32,200 nucleotides of DNA from positions 14,109 to 46,308 of the forward strand of contig NZ_LMCW01000027.1 in NCBI RefSeq assembly GCF_001424945.1. The letters run 5' to 3'. The stretch's first letter is position 1. Every line of letters starts with the position of its first letter. Positions 1 to 7,875 of this stretch are shown here, piece after piece. The stretch comes from Rhizobium sp. Root1203 (GTDB lineage Bacteria; Pseudomonadota; Alphaproteobacteria; Rhizobiales; Rhizobiaceae). Both the position numbers and the translations under genes were made by a program. The notes under the pieces were generated by a model. It worked only from the letters and a program-made list of their open reading frames with translations. It did not search any database and was not told the origin of the DNA.

Positions 1-17
1 ATCCGCAAACCGGTCAT

Positions 18-429
18 TTGATATCACCCATTGTCGCCGCTACTCTCTGCATCAAGCCGCGCGGCGCACTGACAATCAATCAGGCGCGGAAAGTCGATAC
101 CCTCAAACAGGGATCACGGACGTTTGCTGTATTGCGCAGCTTCGCCATGCGATTTCGCGGCATATTTCGTGGCCGAACGTCGGCGAAACTTGCCCATGGA
201 TCGAGGATGCCATTCATTCTGGGTTCGCTTTCTTAGCCCGTTTTGCCCGTGTACTTCGCCGTGATATCGACGCAGTCTCGCCATCGACTTGCCCTGGAGC
301 AACGGTCAGGCAGAAGGCCAGATAAACCGACTGAAGACCATCAAGCGCGCAATGTACGGCAGGGCGGGACCAGAGCTTCTCAGAGCGCGGATGATGCCAA
401 TCAAATTGACCGATCTCCACACAAATTGA
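18..429 (+). pseudogene. ISL3-family transposase, C-terminal remnant (frameshifted)
   Basis: Three frames read in turn give one recognisable ISL3-type transposase tail. Frame A (about 50-236) reads LTINQARKVDTLKQGS and then a segment with FAMRFRGIFRG. Frame B (242-283) reads FARVLRRDIDAVS. Frame C (286-429) reads DLPWSNGQAEGQINRLK, then KRAMYGRAGPELLRARMMP, and stops at TGA 427-429. The WSNGQAEGQINRLK and YGRAG..LLRARM segments are characteristic of the C-terminal end of this DDE transposase family. At least two frameshifts and an in-frame stop (236) mean it cannot be translated as one protein. The N-terminal part lies outside the window. Family assignment rests on motif recognition, not on a search. 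Confidence 0.72.
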
Positions 430-506
430 GGAAGACCCGGTTAATTGCAAACCGACAGCAGTCCAGGCGCTAACATCCTGTTAACCACACAAAGTGAGGA
501 AGAGCC
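417..506 (+). repeat. Two near-identical 22-bp direct repeats; probable right end of the ISL3 element
   Basis: The 22 bases at 417-438 and 485-506 differ at only two positions (both begin CCACACAAA and contain TGAGGAAGA). The first copy spans the transposase stop codon. The second ends in GAGCC, so read inward it begins GGCTCTTCC, which resembles the terminal inverted repeats of ISL3 elements. I infer that the element ends at about 506 and that DNA beyond it belongs to the interrupted chloride-channel gene. The left end is not in the window, so this pairing cannot be checked here. Confidence 0.5.
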
Positions 507-723
507 ACAGAAGCAGTAAAATGCCAAGGGTTATTCCGCCTGCAATTGGTGCGGTCAGGAGCAGCAACTTGTTTTCGATCGGCGACGAACTCAGCCAGGA
601 CCCGAAGGGAATCTGAAAAATCAGGCTATGAAGCATCTTCGACACCCAGCTCATGGCGCTGACTGAGCAGCCGGCGGCGATACCCACGAGACAACCGCAG
701 ACGATGAGAATGACTTCGCTCAA
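481..723 (-). pseudogene. ClC-type chloride channel, N-terminal fragment truncated by the ISL3 element
   Basis: This open frame of 80 codons encodes two hydrophobic segments separated by an amphipathic stretch (VSKMLHSLIFQIPFGSWLSS). The pattern is like the first helices of ClC chloride channels or transporters, where a glycine-rich helix is followed by ..MHELLFGIP.... The last ten or so codons are translated from the repeat at 485-506, so the native reading frame stops at the insertion junction. A ClC protein is about 400-600 residues, so more than 80% is missing. The only start in frame is TTG at 723. An ATG at 741-739 lies one frame off, suggesting the 5' end has also decayed. Assignment is by motif only; another multi-pass membrane protein is possible. 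Confidence 0.45.
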
Positions 724-799
724 GGGAGGCGGGATTGTTCATGTTTCTGTTGCTTAGGGAGAATCGTCCGTCAATCGGTGGAAGTGGCTATTCGTCTGG

Positions 800-1840
800 T
801 CATCTCGTCTCCTTGCGAATGGCGCTTTCACGCACGACGAGCTTCCAGTCCACGAGAGTGATGCTGGGCGGCACGCCGTTAATCCGCGCGAATATTGCTT
901 CGGCAGTCAGCTTGCCGATTGTCTCACGGTTCGGGCGGATCGTCGTGAGCGCCGGGCTGACACAACTGGCTGCTTCATTGTCGCCGAACCCGACAACGCC
1001 GATATCCTCCGGCACGCGCTTGCCAAGCTTCTTCAACGCGCGAAGCACGCCGAAGGCGACCACGTCGCTGTTGCAGGCGATCGCATCGATTTCCGGGTGG
1101 TACTCGAGAAGTTCATGTGCAAGTCGTTCTCCGAGTTCGGAGCTGCCGCCCTGCTGGTCCGTGTGCGTGACAATCCTCGGGAGACCGGCGAGGGCCGCTC
1201 CATCCTCCAGCCCCCTCAAGCGCTTCTGCGCGCGCTTGTCGTTCTCGCGGACGCTGCCGACAAAAGCCAGCCGCCGATACCCTCCCGCGATCAAGTGGTC
1301 GGCTTGCGCGGCGCCAACAGCGGTGTGATCGAACCCGACGGCCGTATCGATCACCTCACCGCCCGTGTCCCACATTTCGATGATTGGAATGCCGGATGCC
1401 TTGAGGAGTTCGACCACTTTTGGAGGGTGATCGACGCCGATGATGGCCACCGCCGTCGGACGCCAGCTGAGAAGCGAGCGAACAAGCCGCTGTTCCTGGT
1501 CGGCATCGTACCTCGTATTGGCGAGCATGACCTGCATGTCCCGCTCCAGGAGAGCGGATTGCAGGGAATCGACGATGCTCGCGAATTCCGAATAATAAAG
1601 CGAAGTCACGACGACGGCGACAATATCGGAACGCGTGCTCGAGAGCCCGCCGGCAAGGCGGTTCGGCACGTAGTTCAGCTCCTCCATTGCAGAATTGATA
1701 CGGCGGCGAAGTTCCGGCCTGACCGTGTTTGGCGCGCGTAATGCACGCGAAACCGTGTTGACGGAAACGCCCACCTTCTCGGCGATGGAAGCAAGTGTCG
1801 GCGCGTTGCGCCCTCCCTTTTCGACAGTATTGAGGTCCAT
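800..1840 (-). CDS. LacI-family transcriptional regulator
   Basis: A 346-aa cytoplasmic DNA-binding regulator. Residues about 15-34 (TLASIAEKVGVSVNTVSRAL) form the LacI helix-turn-helix. They are followed by the hinge region (LNYVPNRLAGGLSS) and a periplasmic-binding-protein-like effector domain with the family phrases VGFGDNEAA and ALTTIRPN. ATG at 1840 is chosen over the TTG two codons upstream because it places the HTH at the usual distance from the N terminus; no strong ribosome site is visible for either. The gene is divergent from the sulfatase/ABC operon and a 12-bp palindrome lies between them, so it probably represses that operon. LacI proteins normally sense sugars or related small molecules, so the inducer may be a sulfated carbohydrate, but that is inference. 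Confidence 0.93.
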   Translation of the reverse strand: MDLNTVEKGGRNAPTLASIAEKVGVSVNTVSRALRAPNTVRPELRRRINSAMEELNYVPNRLAGGLSSTRSDIVAVVVTSLYYSEFASIVDSLQSALLERDMQVMLANTRYDADQEQRLVRSLLSWRPTAVAIIGVDHPPKVVELLKASGIPIIEMWDTGGEVIDTAVGFDHTAVGAAQADHLIAGGYRRLAFVGSVRENDKRAQKRLRGLEDGAALAGLPRIVTHTDQQGGSSELGERLAHELLEYHPEIDAIACNSDVVAFGVLRALKKLGKRVPEDIGVVGFGDNEAASCVSPALTTIRPNRETIGKLTAEAIFARINGVPPSITLVDWKLVVRESAIRKETR

Positions 1841-1869
1841 TGCCAAAAATGCGCCAAAGTGATCGTTGC

Positions 1870-1881
1870 GTTATCGATAAC
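1870..1881. promoter_or_regulatory. Palindromic operator candidate for the adjacent LacI regulator
   Basis: GTTATCGATAAC is a perfect 12-bp palindrome with a central CG, the architecture of LacI/GalR-family operators. It sits 30 bp upstream of the regulator start and about 105 bp upstream of the sulfatase start. It is well placed to control both divergent promoters. Confidence 0.55.
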
Positions 1882-1950
1882 TTTATGTTTTTTTTGATAG
1901 AGAGGCAAGCGGAGAGGGACGACGCCTGCTTGTTTGAACGCGAAAGAAGT

Positions 1951-1971
1951 CCACGCCGGAGATCGGCGTGG
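1951..1971 (+). promoter_or_regulatory. Stem-loop abutting the sulfatase ribosome-binding site
   Basis: CCACGCC (1951-1957) and GGCGTGG (1965-1971) form a perfect 7-bp stem with a 7-nt loop in the leader of the sulfatase mRNA. The 3' arm touches the GGAGGAG ribosome site (about 1972-1978). It could modulate translation initiation or be a chance hairpin. Confidence 0.3.
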
Positions 1972-1984
1972 CGGAGGAGAAGGC

Positions 1985-3421
1985 ATGGCTGAAAGGCCGA
2001 ATATTATTCTGATCATGACGGACCAGCAACGCTACGATTCCATTGCGGCGCTCGGTTTCCCTTATGCCGTGACCCCGAATATCGACGCACTCGTTGAAAA
2101 AGGCGTGGCGCTGACCAACTGCCACATCACCGCGCCGAGCTGCGTTCCCTCACGTGCGAGCCTCTTTACCGGCTACTACCCGCATACGACCGGCGTGCTA
2201 GCGAATGGGCAGAAATGGCAGCGAACATGGGTCGAGCAATTGCGGGAGGCGGGTTATCGCTGCGTCAATGTCGGCAAGATGCACACAATACCCTACAATT
2301 CCGATTCAGGTTTCCACGAGCGTTACGTCGTGGAAAACAAAGACCGCTACATGGAAGGCCGCTGGTACTTTGATGAGTGGGACAAGGCGCTTGCCGCTAA
2401 CGGCCTCGTCAAGCAGCAGCGCGAATCCTACCGTACGCTTGACGATTATCGCGAGCGGCTCGGTTGCTTCGATTGGGAACTTCCCGACGCGCTGCACGCG
2501 GACGCCTTTGTCGGAAACATGGCCAAGTGGTGGGTCAATACCTATCCGCCGACCGAACCGCTATTCCTGCAGGTTGGCTTCCCGGGACCGCACCCGCCTT
2601 TCGATCCGCCGGCGCGCTACTCTGAAGCTTATATGAAGCGCAACGACCTGCCGTTACCGAAGCCCACTCCGGAGGAATTGCAATCACTGCACCAGGAACT
2701 GAAGGACAAGCGGGAGCACGACGTCGAGGTCGATCACGATTCCGTCGTCTGGAGCCTTGATCCGACACCGGACCAGATGCACCGGCTCTGGGCACACTAT
2801 CTCGGAAACGTCACCTTGATCGACGAAAAGGTCGGCGAGCTTCTCTCGGCACTGAAGGATCGAGGCTATCTGGAGGACGCAATCGTCATTTTCACCTCCG
2901 ACCATGGCGAGTGCCTGGGCGAGCACGGGCTGATCCAGAAGTGGTCGATGTATGACATCGTCACCCGTGTGCCGACGGTCATCTGGTCGACCGCCGGCCG
3001 CTTCGAAGGCGGCCGATCGATCGACGGACTTTGCCAACTTTTCGATCTCGGTCCGACAATCCTCGAATATGCCGGCATCGCGCCTCCGAAAACATTCGAG
3101 GCGAGGAGCCTCAAGCCGGCGCTGGAAGGCAACGACTGGAAACCCCGCGCCCATGTCTTCTGCGAGCAGATCGGCGATGTCGCAATGGCCGGAGGCGTTG
3201 AATTCATGACCGGAGTCAGAAGCGACAGGTGGAAGCTTGTCCACTTCAAGGGGTCGACGGACGGACAGCTATTTGATCTCGAGAACGATCCCAAGGAGGT
3301 GAACAACCTCTGGGGCCATCCCGATTACGCTCAACAGAAGCAGCAGCTCTTCGACGTGATGCGAGACTGGCTGATCGAGTCGAACTTCAAGACGCGCGAT
3401 GTCATGGCGGACGCCCGATGA
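1985..3421 (+). CDS. Type I (formylglycine-dependent) sulfatase
   Basis: A 478-aa enzyme of the alkaline-phosphatase/sulfatase superfamily, expected to hydrolyse an organic sulfate ester and release sulfate. Residues 5-15 (PNIILIMTDQQ) carry a metal-binding Asp13. Cys53 sits in the CVPSRASLFTG signature (C-x-P-x-R), where the Cys is matured to formylglycine. Later come GKMH and TSDHGECLGEHG, the conserved metal and active-site elements. No signal peptide is seen, so it is probably cytoplasmic and acts on imported substrate. The start at 1985 is preceded by a strong GGAGGAG site; an in-frame upstream ATG (1934) lacks one. It heads an operon with a NitT/TauT-type importer. Substrate cannot be read from the sequence: aryl sulfatase, choline sulfatase, carbohydrate sulfatase and phosphonate monoester hydrolase relatives share these motifs. 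Confidence 0.92.
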   Translation: MAERPNIILIMTDQQRYDSIAALGFPYAVTPNIDALVEKGVALTNCHITAPSCVPSRASLFTGYYPHTTGVLANGQKWQRTWVEQLREAGYRCVNVGKMHTIPYNSDSGFHERYVVENKDRYMEGRWYFDEWDKALAANGLVKQQRESYRTLDDYRERLGCFDWELPDALHADAFVGNMAKWWVNTYPPTEPLFLQVGFPGPHPPFDPPARYSEAYMKRNDLPLPKPTPEELQSLHQELKDKREHDVEVDHDSVVWSLDPTPDQMHRLWAHYLGNVTLIDEKVGELLSALKDRGYLEDAIVIFTSDHGECLGEHGLIQKWSMYDIVTRVPTVIWSTAGRFEGGRSIDGLCQLFDLGPTILEYAGIAPPKTFEARSLKPALEGNDWKPRAHVFCEQIGDVAMAGGVEFMTGVRSDRWKLVHFKGSTDGQLFDLENDPKEVNNLWGHPDYAQQKQQLFDVMRDWLIESNFKTRDVMADAR

Positions 3422-3464
3422 CCAATCGAAACCCGCAATTCCGACAGGCTTTCGCGAGGGAGGC

Positions 3465-4277
3465 ATGACTTTGTCGATTGCAACACATGAAGAAAATCCT
3501 GAGCCTGCGGCACGGCCATCTCTGCTGTCCGGCTCGGTGGGCATGCTGGCGATTAATATCGTTGCAGTCCTCGTCGGAATTGCGGTCTGGGCTCTGGTGA
3601 CGACCCAGGGTGTCGTCGGCTTGCCGACACCGCTCGCGGTTGCGAGGCAGGCGGTCATCCAGGCGCAGAATGGGCTTTTGTGGTCCGATGCCTTGGCAAG
3701 CCTTTGCCGCGTCTTCACTGGATTTGCACTTGGCATTATCGTGGCCATCCCCGTCGGCTTCCTGATGGGCTGGTACCGGATTGCTCGCGGCATCGTCGAG
3801 CCATACGTCCAGTTTTTCCGCACGATCCCGCCGCTCGCCATCATTCCCCTGGCGATTGTGACCATGGGCATAGACGAAATGCCGAAGATCTTCGTTATCT
3901 TTCTGGCGTCGTTCTTGACGAGCGTGGTTGCTACCAATCAGGGCGTCGTCAATGTGGACAAGACGCTAATCAATGCCGCCCGTGTGCTTGGCGCTAACGA
4001 CTTCACCATCTTCCGCCGCGTGATCGTGCCGGCCTCGCTGCCCTATATCATGGTCGGCATCCGCATTGGTCTCGGTTCGTCCTGGGCAACGGTTGTGGCC
4101 GCCGAGCTTATCGCGGCACAATCGGGCCTGGGTTTCCGCATGCAGCAGGCCCAACTCTACTACGATCTTCCAACGATTTTCGTCAGCCTCATCGCCATCG
4201 GCGTGCTCGGTCTCATCATGGACCGGATCGTCATCGCGATCGATGGTGTACTGACCGCATGGCAGGAAAAGCTATGA
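3465..4277 (+). CDS. ABC transporter permease, NitT/TauT (SsuC-like) family
   Basis: A 270-aa inner-membrane permease with about six hydrophobic segments. The cytoplasmic EAA-type loop (NAARVLGANDFTIFRRVIVP, about residues 167-186) contacts the ATPase. The overall pattern matches SsuC, TauC and NrtB permeases, which import sulfonates, taurine, nitrate and similar small anions. ATG 3465 is chosen because a GAGGGAGG ribosome site lies just upstream; an alternative upstream start (3399) would overlap the sulfatase gene. The gene follows the sulfatase by 43 nt and overlaps the ATPase gene by 4 nt (ATGA), so the genes are co-transcribed and translationally coupled. The substrate is inferred to be a sulfate ester or sulfonate from the sulfatase neighbour. 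Confidence 0.92.
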   Translation: MTLSIATHEENPEPAARPSLLSGSVGMLAINIVAVLVGIAVWALVTTQGVVGLPTPLAVARQAVIQAQNGLLWSDALASLCRVFTGFALGIIVAIPVGFLMGWYRIARGIVEPYVQFFRTIPPLAIIPLAIVTMGIDEMPKIFVIFLASFLTSVVATNQGVVNVDKTLINAARVLGANDFTIFRRVIVPASLPYIMVGIRIGLGSSWATVVAAELIAAQSGLGFRMQQAQLYYDLPTIFVSLIAIGVLGLIMDRIVIAIDGVLTAWQEKL

Positions 4278-5044
4278 GCACGAAGATTTCGTTTCAGAAC
4301 GTCAACAAGACGTTCAGCCTTGCCGGACAGACATCTTTCACTGCGCTGAAGGGTCTCAGTCTGGACATCGAGGACGGGGAGTTCATCACCGTCGTTGGCC
4401 CATCCGGTTGCGGTAAGTCGACCGCAATGAACATCGCAGCAGGCCTTACTGTCCCCTCATCCGGGCAGGTCTTGGTGGACAACGTGGCGGTAAAAGGACC
4501 AGGGCCCGAACGTGGCGTTATCTTCCAGCAATATGCACTCTTTCCCTGGTTGACGGTCCGGGAGAATGTCGAGTTCGGTCTGAAGATAGCCGGACTTGCG
4601 AAAGGAGAGCGCCACAAGATCGCCGAACATTTCATCGCTCTCGTTGGGCTCAGTGATTTTGCTGATTCCCTCCCAAAGACGCTTTCCGGCGGCATGAAGC
4701 AACGTTGCGCGATTGCGCGGGCCTATGCCGTAAACCCGAAGATCCTGCTCATGGACGAACCTTTCGGCGCCTTGGATGCTCTGACCCGGGTTCAGCTTCA
4801 GGATCAGCTCCTTGCTACATGGAGCAAGGAGCGCCGCACCGTCATGTTCATCACCCACGATGTCGACGAAGCGGTGTATCTGGCGAGCCGCGTTGTGGTC
4901 ATGGCGGCACGGCCCGGCAGGCTTCACAGGATCATACCGGTCGATCTGCCTTATCCGCGCACCGAGGAGATGCGCCTTTCGCCGGAATTTTCGACATTGC
5001 GCAACGAGGTCTGGCGATCGGTTTACCATCCGGCCGCTGCTTGA
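4274..5044 (+). CDS. ABC transporter ATP-binding protein, NitT/TauT (SsuB-like) family
   Basis: A 256-aa cytoplasmic ATPase that powers the importer. It has Walker A GPSGCGKST (residues 42-50), Q-loop QQYALFPW, signature LSGGMKQR, Walker B ILLMDEPFGALD and H-loop ITHDVDEA. LSGGMKQR and the early Q-loop motif FPWLTV are typical of the SsuB/TauB/NrtD subgroup. The start ATG at 4274 overlaps the permease stop (ATGA), which supports translational coupling; an in-frame ATG at 4259 would add five residues. It is the third gene of the sulfatase operon. Confidence 0.94.
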   Translation: MSTKISFQNVNKTFSLAGQTSFTALKGLSLDIEDGEFITVVGPSGCGKSTAMNIAAGLTVPSSGQVLVDNVAVKGPGPERGVIFQQYALFPWLTVRENVEFGLKIAGLAKGERHKIAEHFIALVGLSDFADSLPKTLSGGMKQRCAIARAYAVNPKILLMDEPFGALDALTRVQLQDQLLATWSKERRTVMFITHDVDEAVYLASRVVVMAARPGRLHRIIPVDLPYPRTEEMRLSPEFSTLRNEVWRSVYHPAAA

Positions 5045-5084
5045 TCTCGCGTTCATCATCGGCTGTCACAAGGAGGAAATGAAC

Positions 5085-6059
5085 ATGCTGACGAGACGTA
5101 ACCTGATGAAGACCACTGCTGCCGTGGCAGCGGTGAGTGCATTTTCGATCGGAAAAGCAGCCGCACAATCGGTCGACATGACGATCGGCTATATTCCGGA
5201 TTTCCCGAATGCTAGCGTGTTGGCAATTGCTGAAGATCAGAAACTTTGGGAAGCCGAAGGCGTTACGCCCTCCATCAAGGTCTTCACCAACGGTCCGATC
5301 CAGATCCAGGCGATGGGCGCGGGCAGCCTGAATTTCGGCACAATCGGCCCGGGTGCTTTGTGGCTTCCGGCTAGCGGCAAGGCAAAGGTGCTGGGCGTCA
5401 ACGATATCGGCTTCTCCGACCGCGTCATCGCTCAAGCCGGTATAGGCTCGATCCAAGGTCTGAAGGGCAAAAAGGTTGGTGTTCCCCAGGGCACGTCCGG
5501 CGACATGATTTTGCGCATGGCGCTGACCAAAGCCGGTATGACGATCGGCGATATTCAGGTCGTGCCGATGGATCCGTCGACGGTGGTTGCCGCCTTCACG
5601 TCGAAACAAATCGATGGTGCCGGCATCTGGTATCCGCTGATCGACGCGATCAAGCCACGAGTTCCCGACATGAAGGAACTGGCATCCAACCAGGACTTCT
5701 ATCCCCAGACGTCGTTCATCAACACCTTCGTCGCCCGCAACGAGATCGTCGAACAAAATCCCGAACTCGTGAAGAAATTCCTCCGCGTCATGAAAAAGGC
5801 GATGGATTATCGTGCGGCAAACCTGGACCGTTCCATAGAGATCACGACAGCCTTCATCGCTGCTCCGGCAGACGCGACGGAGAAGGTCGCGCGCAGCCGG
5901 AAGATCCTGACCAGCAAGGAACTCGACGCTTTCACTAAGGATGGCACCGTCAACAAGTGGCTGTCGGATTTTAATAAGATGTTCGCGGAATTCGGTACGG
6001 TGAAGGATCCGCTGCCGCCCGAGCAGTATTTCACCAGCGATCTTTTTGTGAATGCCTGA
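5085..6059 (+). CDS. ABC transporter substrate-binding protein, NitT/TauT (SsuA-like) family
   Basis: A 324-aa periplasmic ligand-binding protein. The N terminus (MLTRRNLMKTTAAVAAV) has a twin-arginine pattern T-R-R-x-L-M-K followed by a hydrophobic stretch and AxA-type cleavage near AAAQS, so export is probably by Tat. The mature part begins DMTIGYIPDFPNASVLAIAEDQ and contains GLKGKKVGVPQGTSGD, both typical of the SsuA/TauA/NMT1-like fold. ATG 5085 lies 8 nt after AGGAGG; ATG 5079, two codons earlier, is too close to it. It is the last gene of the operon, 40 nt after the ATPase gene and followed by a terminator. Ligand is probably a sulfated or sulfonated compound, by context only. Confidence 0.92.
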   Translation: MLTRRNLMKTTAAVAAVSAFSIGKAAAQSVDMTIGYIPDFPNASVLAIAEDQKLWEAEGVTPSIKVFTNGPIQIQAMGAGSLNFGTIGPGALWLPASGKAKVLGVNDIGFSDRVIAQAGIGSIQGLKGKKVGVPQGTSGDMILRMALTKAGMTIGDIQVVPMDPSTVVAAFTSKQIDGAGIWYPLIDAIKPRVPDMKELASNQDFYPQTSFINTFVARNEIVEQNPELVKKFLRVMKKAMDYRAANLDRSIEITTAFIAAPADATEKVARSRKILTSKELDAFTKDGTVNKWLSDFNKMFAEFGTVKDPLPPEQYFTSDLFVNA

Positions 6060-6065
6060 CATCGG

Positions 6066-6095
6066 CCGGCCGGTGCAAATCGGCCGGTTTCTTTT
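6066..6095 (+). terminator. Rho-independent terminator of the sulfatase/ABC operon
   Basis: CCGGCCG (6066-6072) and CGGCCGG (6081-6087) form a 7-bp all-GC stem with an 8-nt loop. It is followed directly by TTTCTTTT, six nucleotides past the last stop codon of the operon. The rest of the interval to 6366 shows no gene or other clear signal. Confidence 0.8.
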
Positions 6096-6366
6096 AATTT
6101 GCAAAAACCTATGGACGGCGGCGAAAGAGCCGGGATGGTCCATGCTTAACCGCATAATTCCTTTTGAGCCCTCTGTCGTCGGCTTAATATGACAGTCGCC
6201 GGTTCGCATCCTACCAAGGCGAGGGATATGGCGGTTTGTCATACGAGCCGGCCGGCTCAGTGGGTCCCTCGTTGATGTTTACCCCGTGGCGGCTGGACGC
6301 CGAAGACGTTCAACGCCTGCTTTCGATAGAACGCCTTCTGTCCCAAGACGGCCACGACCCGTGCCA

Positions 6367-7755
6367 TTAAGCAGTTCGAGGTTGTCCCGCCACCTCGTAG
6401 CGAGCCCGGCTCAGGCTGACTAGGCTTGCTATTGCCGCGCAAACGCTGGCAATGACGACCGCAGATTCGAGCGCAGCCGACAACGGCAGTATTGCGAAGC
6501 TGATCGACATGCATATCCCGCCAAGGGTTTGGCCGAGAAGCCGCGCTGTGCCTTGCATGGCGCCCGCCGCGCCACTTCTGGCTTTCGGTGCAGACAGAAG
6601 TAGAATTCGGTTGTTGGGAGTCTGAAACAGTCCGAAACCGAGGCCTGCGATCACCGTTCCGCCGACGAATGCGATGCCTCTCGGGTCGGGTGGGGCGAGA
6701 CCGACTACCAAGAGGCCCAGAGCCAGCAGTGCCCCGCCGATGGCGCAGAGCCATGCCGTTTTGAAGCGATTTGCCAAGCGTCCCGAAACCGGCGCAATGA
6801 TGGCGGTCGCGGCGGGCCAGGGCATCATGTAGAGACCCGCCAGGATCGGCGTCATGTGGTAGGTGTGCTGAAGGTAGAAAGGCAGTGCGATGTAGCTCAG
6901 CATCTGGCCACAGAAGCAGAATACCGATGCGATCACCGCCACGCGGAATGCCGGCGCCGCAAGCAGGTCCGTCGGGACGATCGGGGCGTCGCTATTCTCT
7001 TCGACGCGCAGCAGGACGAAGAGGCAGACCAGCGCGGTGGCGATAAGAACGCTGCCGCTCATTGGTGCGGTCGCGATACGGTCTGCCCCGCAGAAGAACA
7101 AAATGAACATCAGTGTGTTGGCGAGCAAGGCCTTCGCGTTCAACTTTCGCTTGGCGCCCTCGATTTTCCCAAGCAGAGCTCCGCCGATGAGAACGATGGC
7201 GCCGAGCGGCAGATTGACCGCAAACAGCCAGGGCCAGTTCGTCACAGAGAGGATTGCGCCGGCAATGCCTGGACCGGCAGCCGCCGAGATGGCAATGACC
7301 ATGGCATTGATGCCGATGATCGGTCCCAGCATTTGCTGCGGCACGGCTGTGCGCAGGTTCATCATGCCAAGCGCCATGATCGCGCCGCCCCCCAAGCCCT
7401 GCGCGAAACGGGCGAGGATCAGCAGCGGAAGGTTACCCGCCAAAGCGCACGCCGCGGAGGCTGCGGTGAATAGCGCAACGCCGACCAAAAAGACTAGCCG
7501 TGCGCCGTAGATTTCACCCAGCGCGCCACAAGGAAGAATGGCGACGAGCACGGCCAACTGATAGGCCGAGACGACCCATACGGTACTACCCGCGTGCGCG
7601 CGAAGCGAAAGCGCAATCGAGGGCAAGGCAACATTGGCGATGGCTCCGTCCAAGACGACAAGAACGATCGTCAGAAGGATCATCGCAACAGCCAGGTGCC
7701 TTCGAGGCGACGCCAGGCCATCTTGCAAAACGGGTGCGGGGGAGGTGAGGGACAT
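6367..7755 (-). CDS. MFS transporter, DHA2 (14-TM drug exporter) type
   Basis: A 462-aa inner-membrane secondary transporter. The first helix ends LDGAIANVALPSIA, matching the D2 motif LDxTIVNVALP of 14-helix drug:H+ antiporters (EmrB, QacA, SmvA). The following loop contains WVVSAYQLAVLVAILPCGALGEIYGAR, an EmrB-type motif A region, and ARFAQGLGGGAIMALG follows as the helix-4 motif. Hydrophobic segments run to the end. ATG 7755 is preceded by AGGAG at suitable spacing; TTG two codons earlier is less likely. It is divergent from a LysR gene with a large inverted repeat between them, so it is probably under that regulator. No membrane-fusion partner is present. Substrate is unknown; export of a toxic or phenolic compound is a reasonable guess. 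Confidence 0.9.
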   Translation of the reverse strand: MSLTSPAPVLQDGLASPRRHLAVAMILLTIVLVVLDGAIANVALPSIALSLRAHAGSTVWVVSAYQLAVLVAILPCGALGEIYGARLVFLVGVALFTAASAACALAGNLPLLILARFAQGLGGGAIMALGMMNLRTAVPQQMLGPIIGINAMVIAISAAAGPGIAGAILSVTNWPWLFAVNLPLGAIVLIGGALLGKIEGAKRKLNAKALLANTLMFILFFCGADRIATAPMSGSVLIATALVCLFVLLRVEENSDAPIVPTDLLAAPAFRVAVIASVFCFCGQMLSYIALPFYLQHTYHMTPILAGLYMMPWPAATAIIAPVSGRLANRFKTAWLCAIGGALLALGLLVVGLAPPDPRGIAFVGGTVIAGLGFGLFQTPNNRILLLSAPKARSGAAGAMQGTARLLGQTLGGICMSISFAILPLSAALESAVVIASVCAAIASLVSLSRARYEVAGQPRTA

Positions 7756-7809
7756 TGGCAACTCCTAATCTCTGTCAATGGCTGACTGGTTAGGCTTTGT
7801 TGATTGCCT

Positions 7810-7851
7810 GCGCCAGACGCAACAAAGTCAAACAATCGTTGCGTCTGGCGC
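7810..7851. promoter_or_regulatory. Perfect 14+14 bp inverted repeat between MFS and LysR genes (operator candidate)
   Basis: GCGCCAGACGCAAC (7810-7823) and GTTGCGTCTGGCGC (7838-7851) are exact reverse complements separated by 14 bp. They lie 54 bp from the MFS start and 24 bp from the LysR start. The position and dyad fit a binding site for the LysR protein controlling both genes. LysR sites usually show a shorter imperfect dyad (T-N11-A), so this one is unusually long and perfect. Confidence 0.6.
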
Positions 7852-7875
7852 CATGTCTGAAGTAGAGTGGACATC

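Noticed and set aside
4932..6242. Long open frame (436 codons) on the - strand opposite the binding-protein gene
   Set aside because: It is fully antisense to a well-supported binding-protein gene and shows no domain or start site; it is a shadow of biased codon use.
7810..7851. The perfect inverted repeat as a terminator or IS end
   Set aside because: It lies in a divergent promoter region, has no T-tract, and no transposase or target duplication is next to it.
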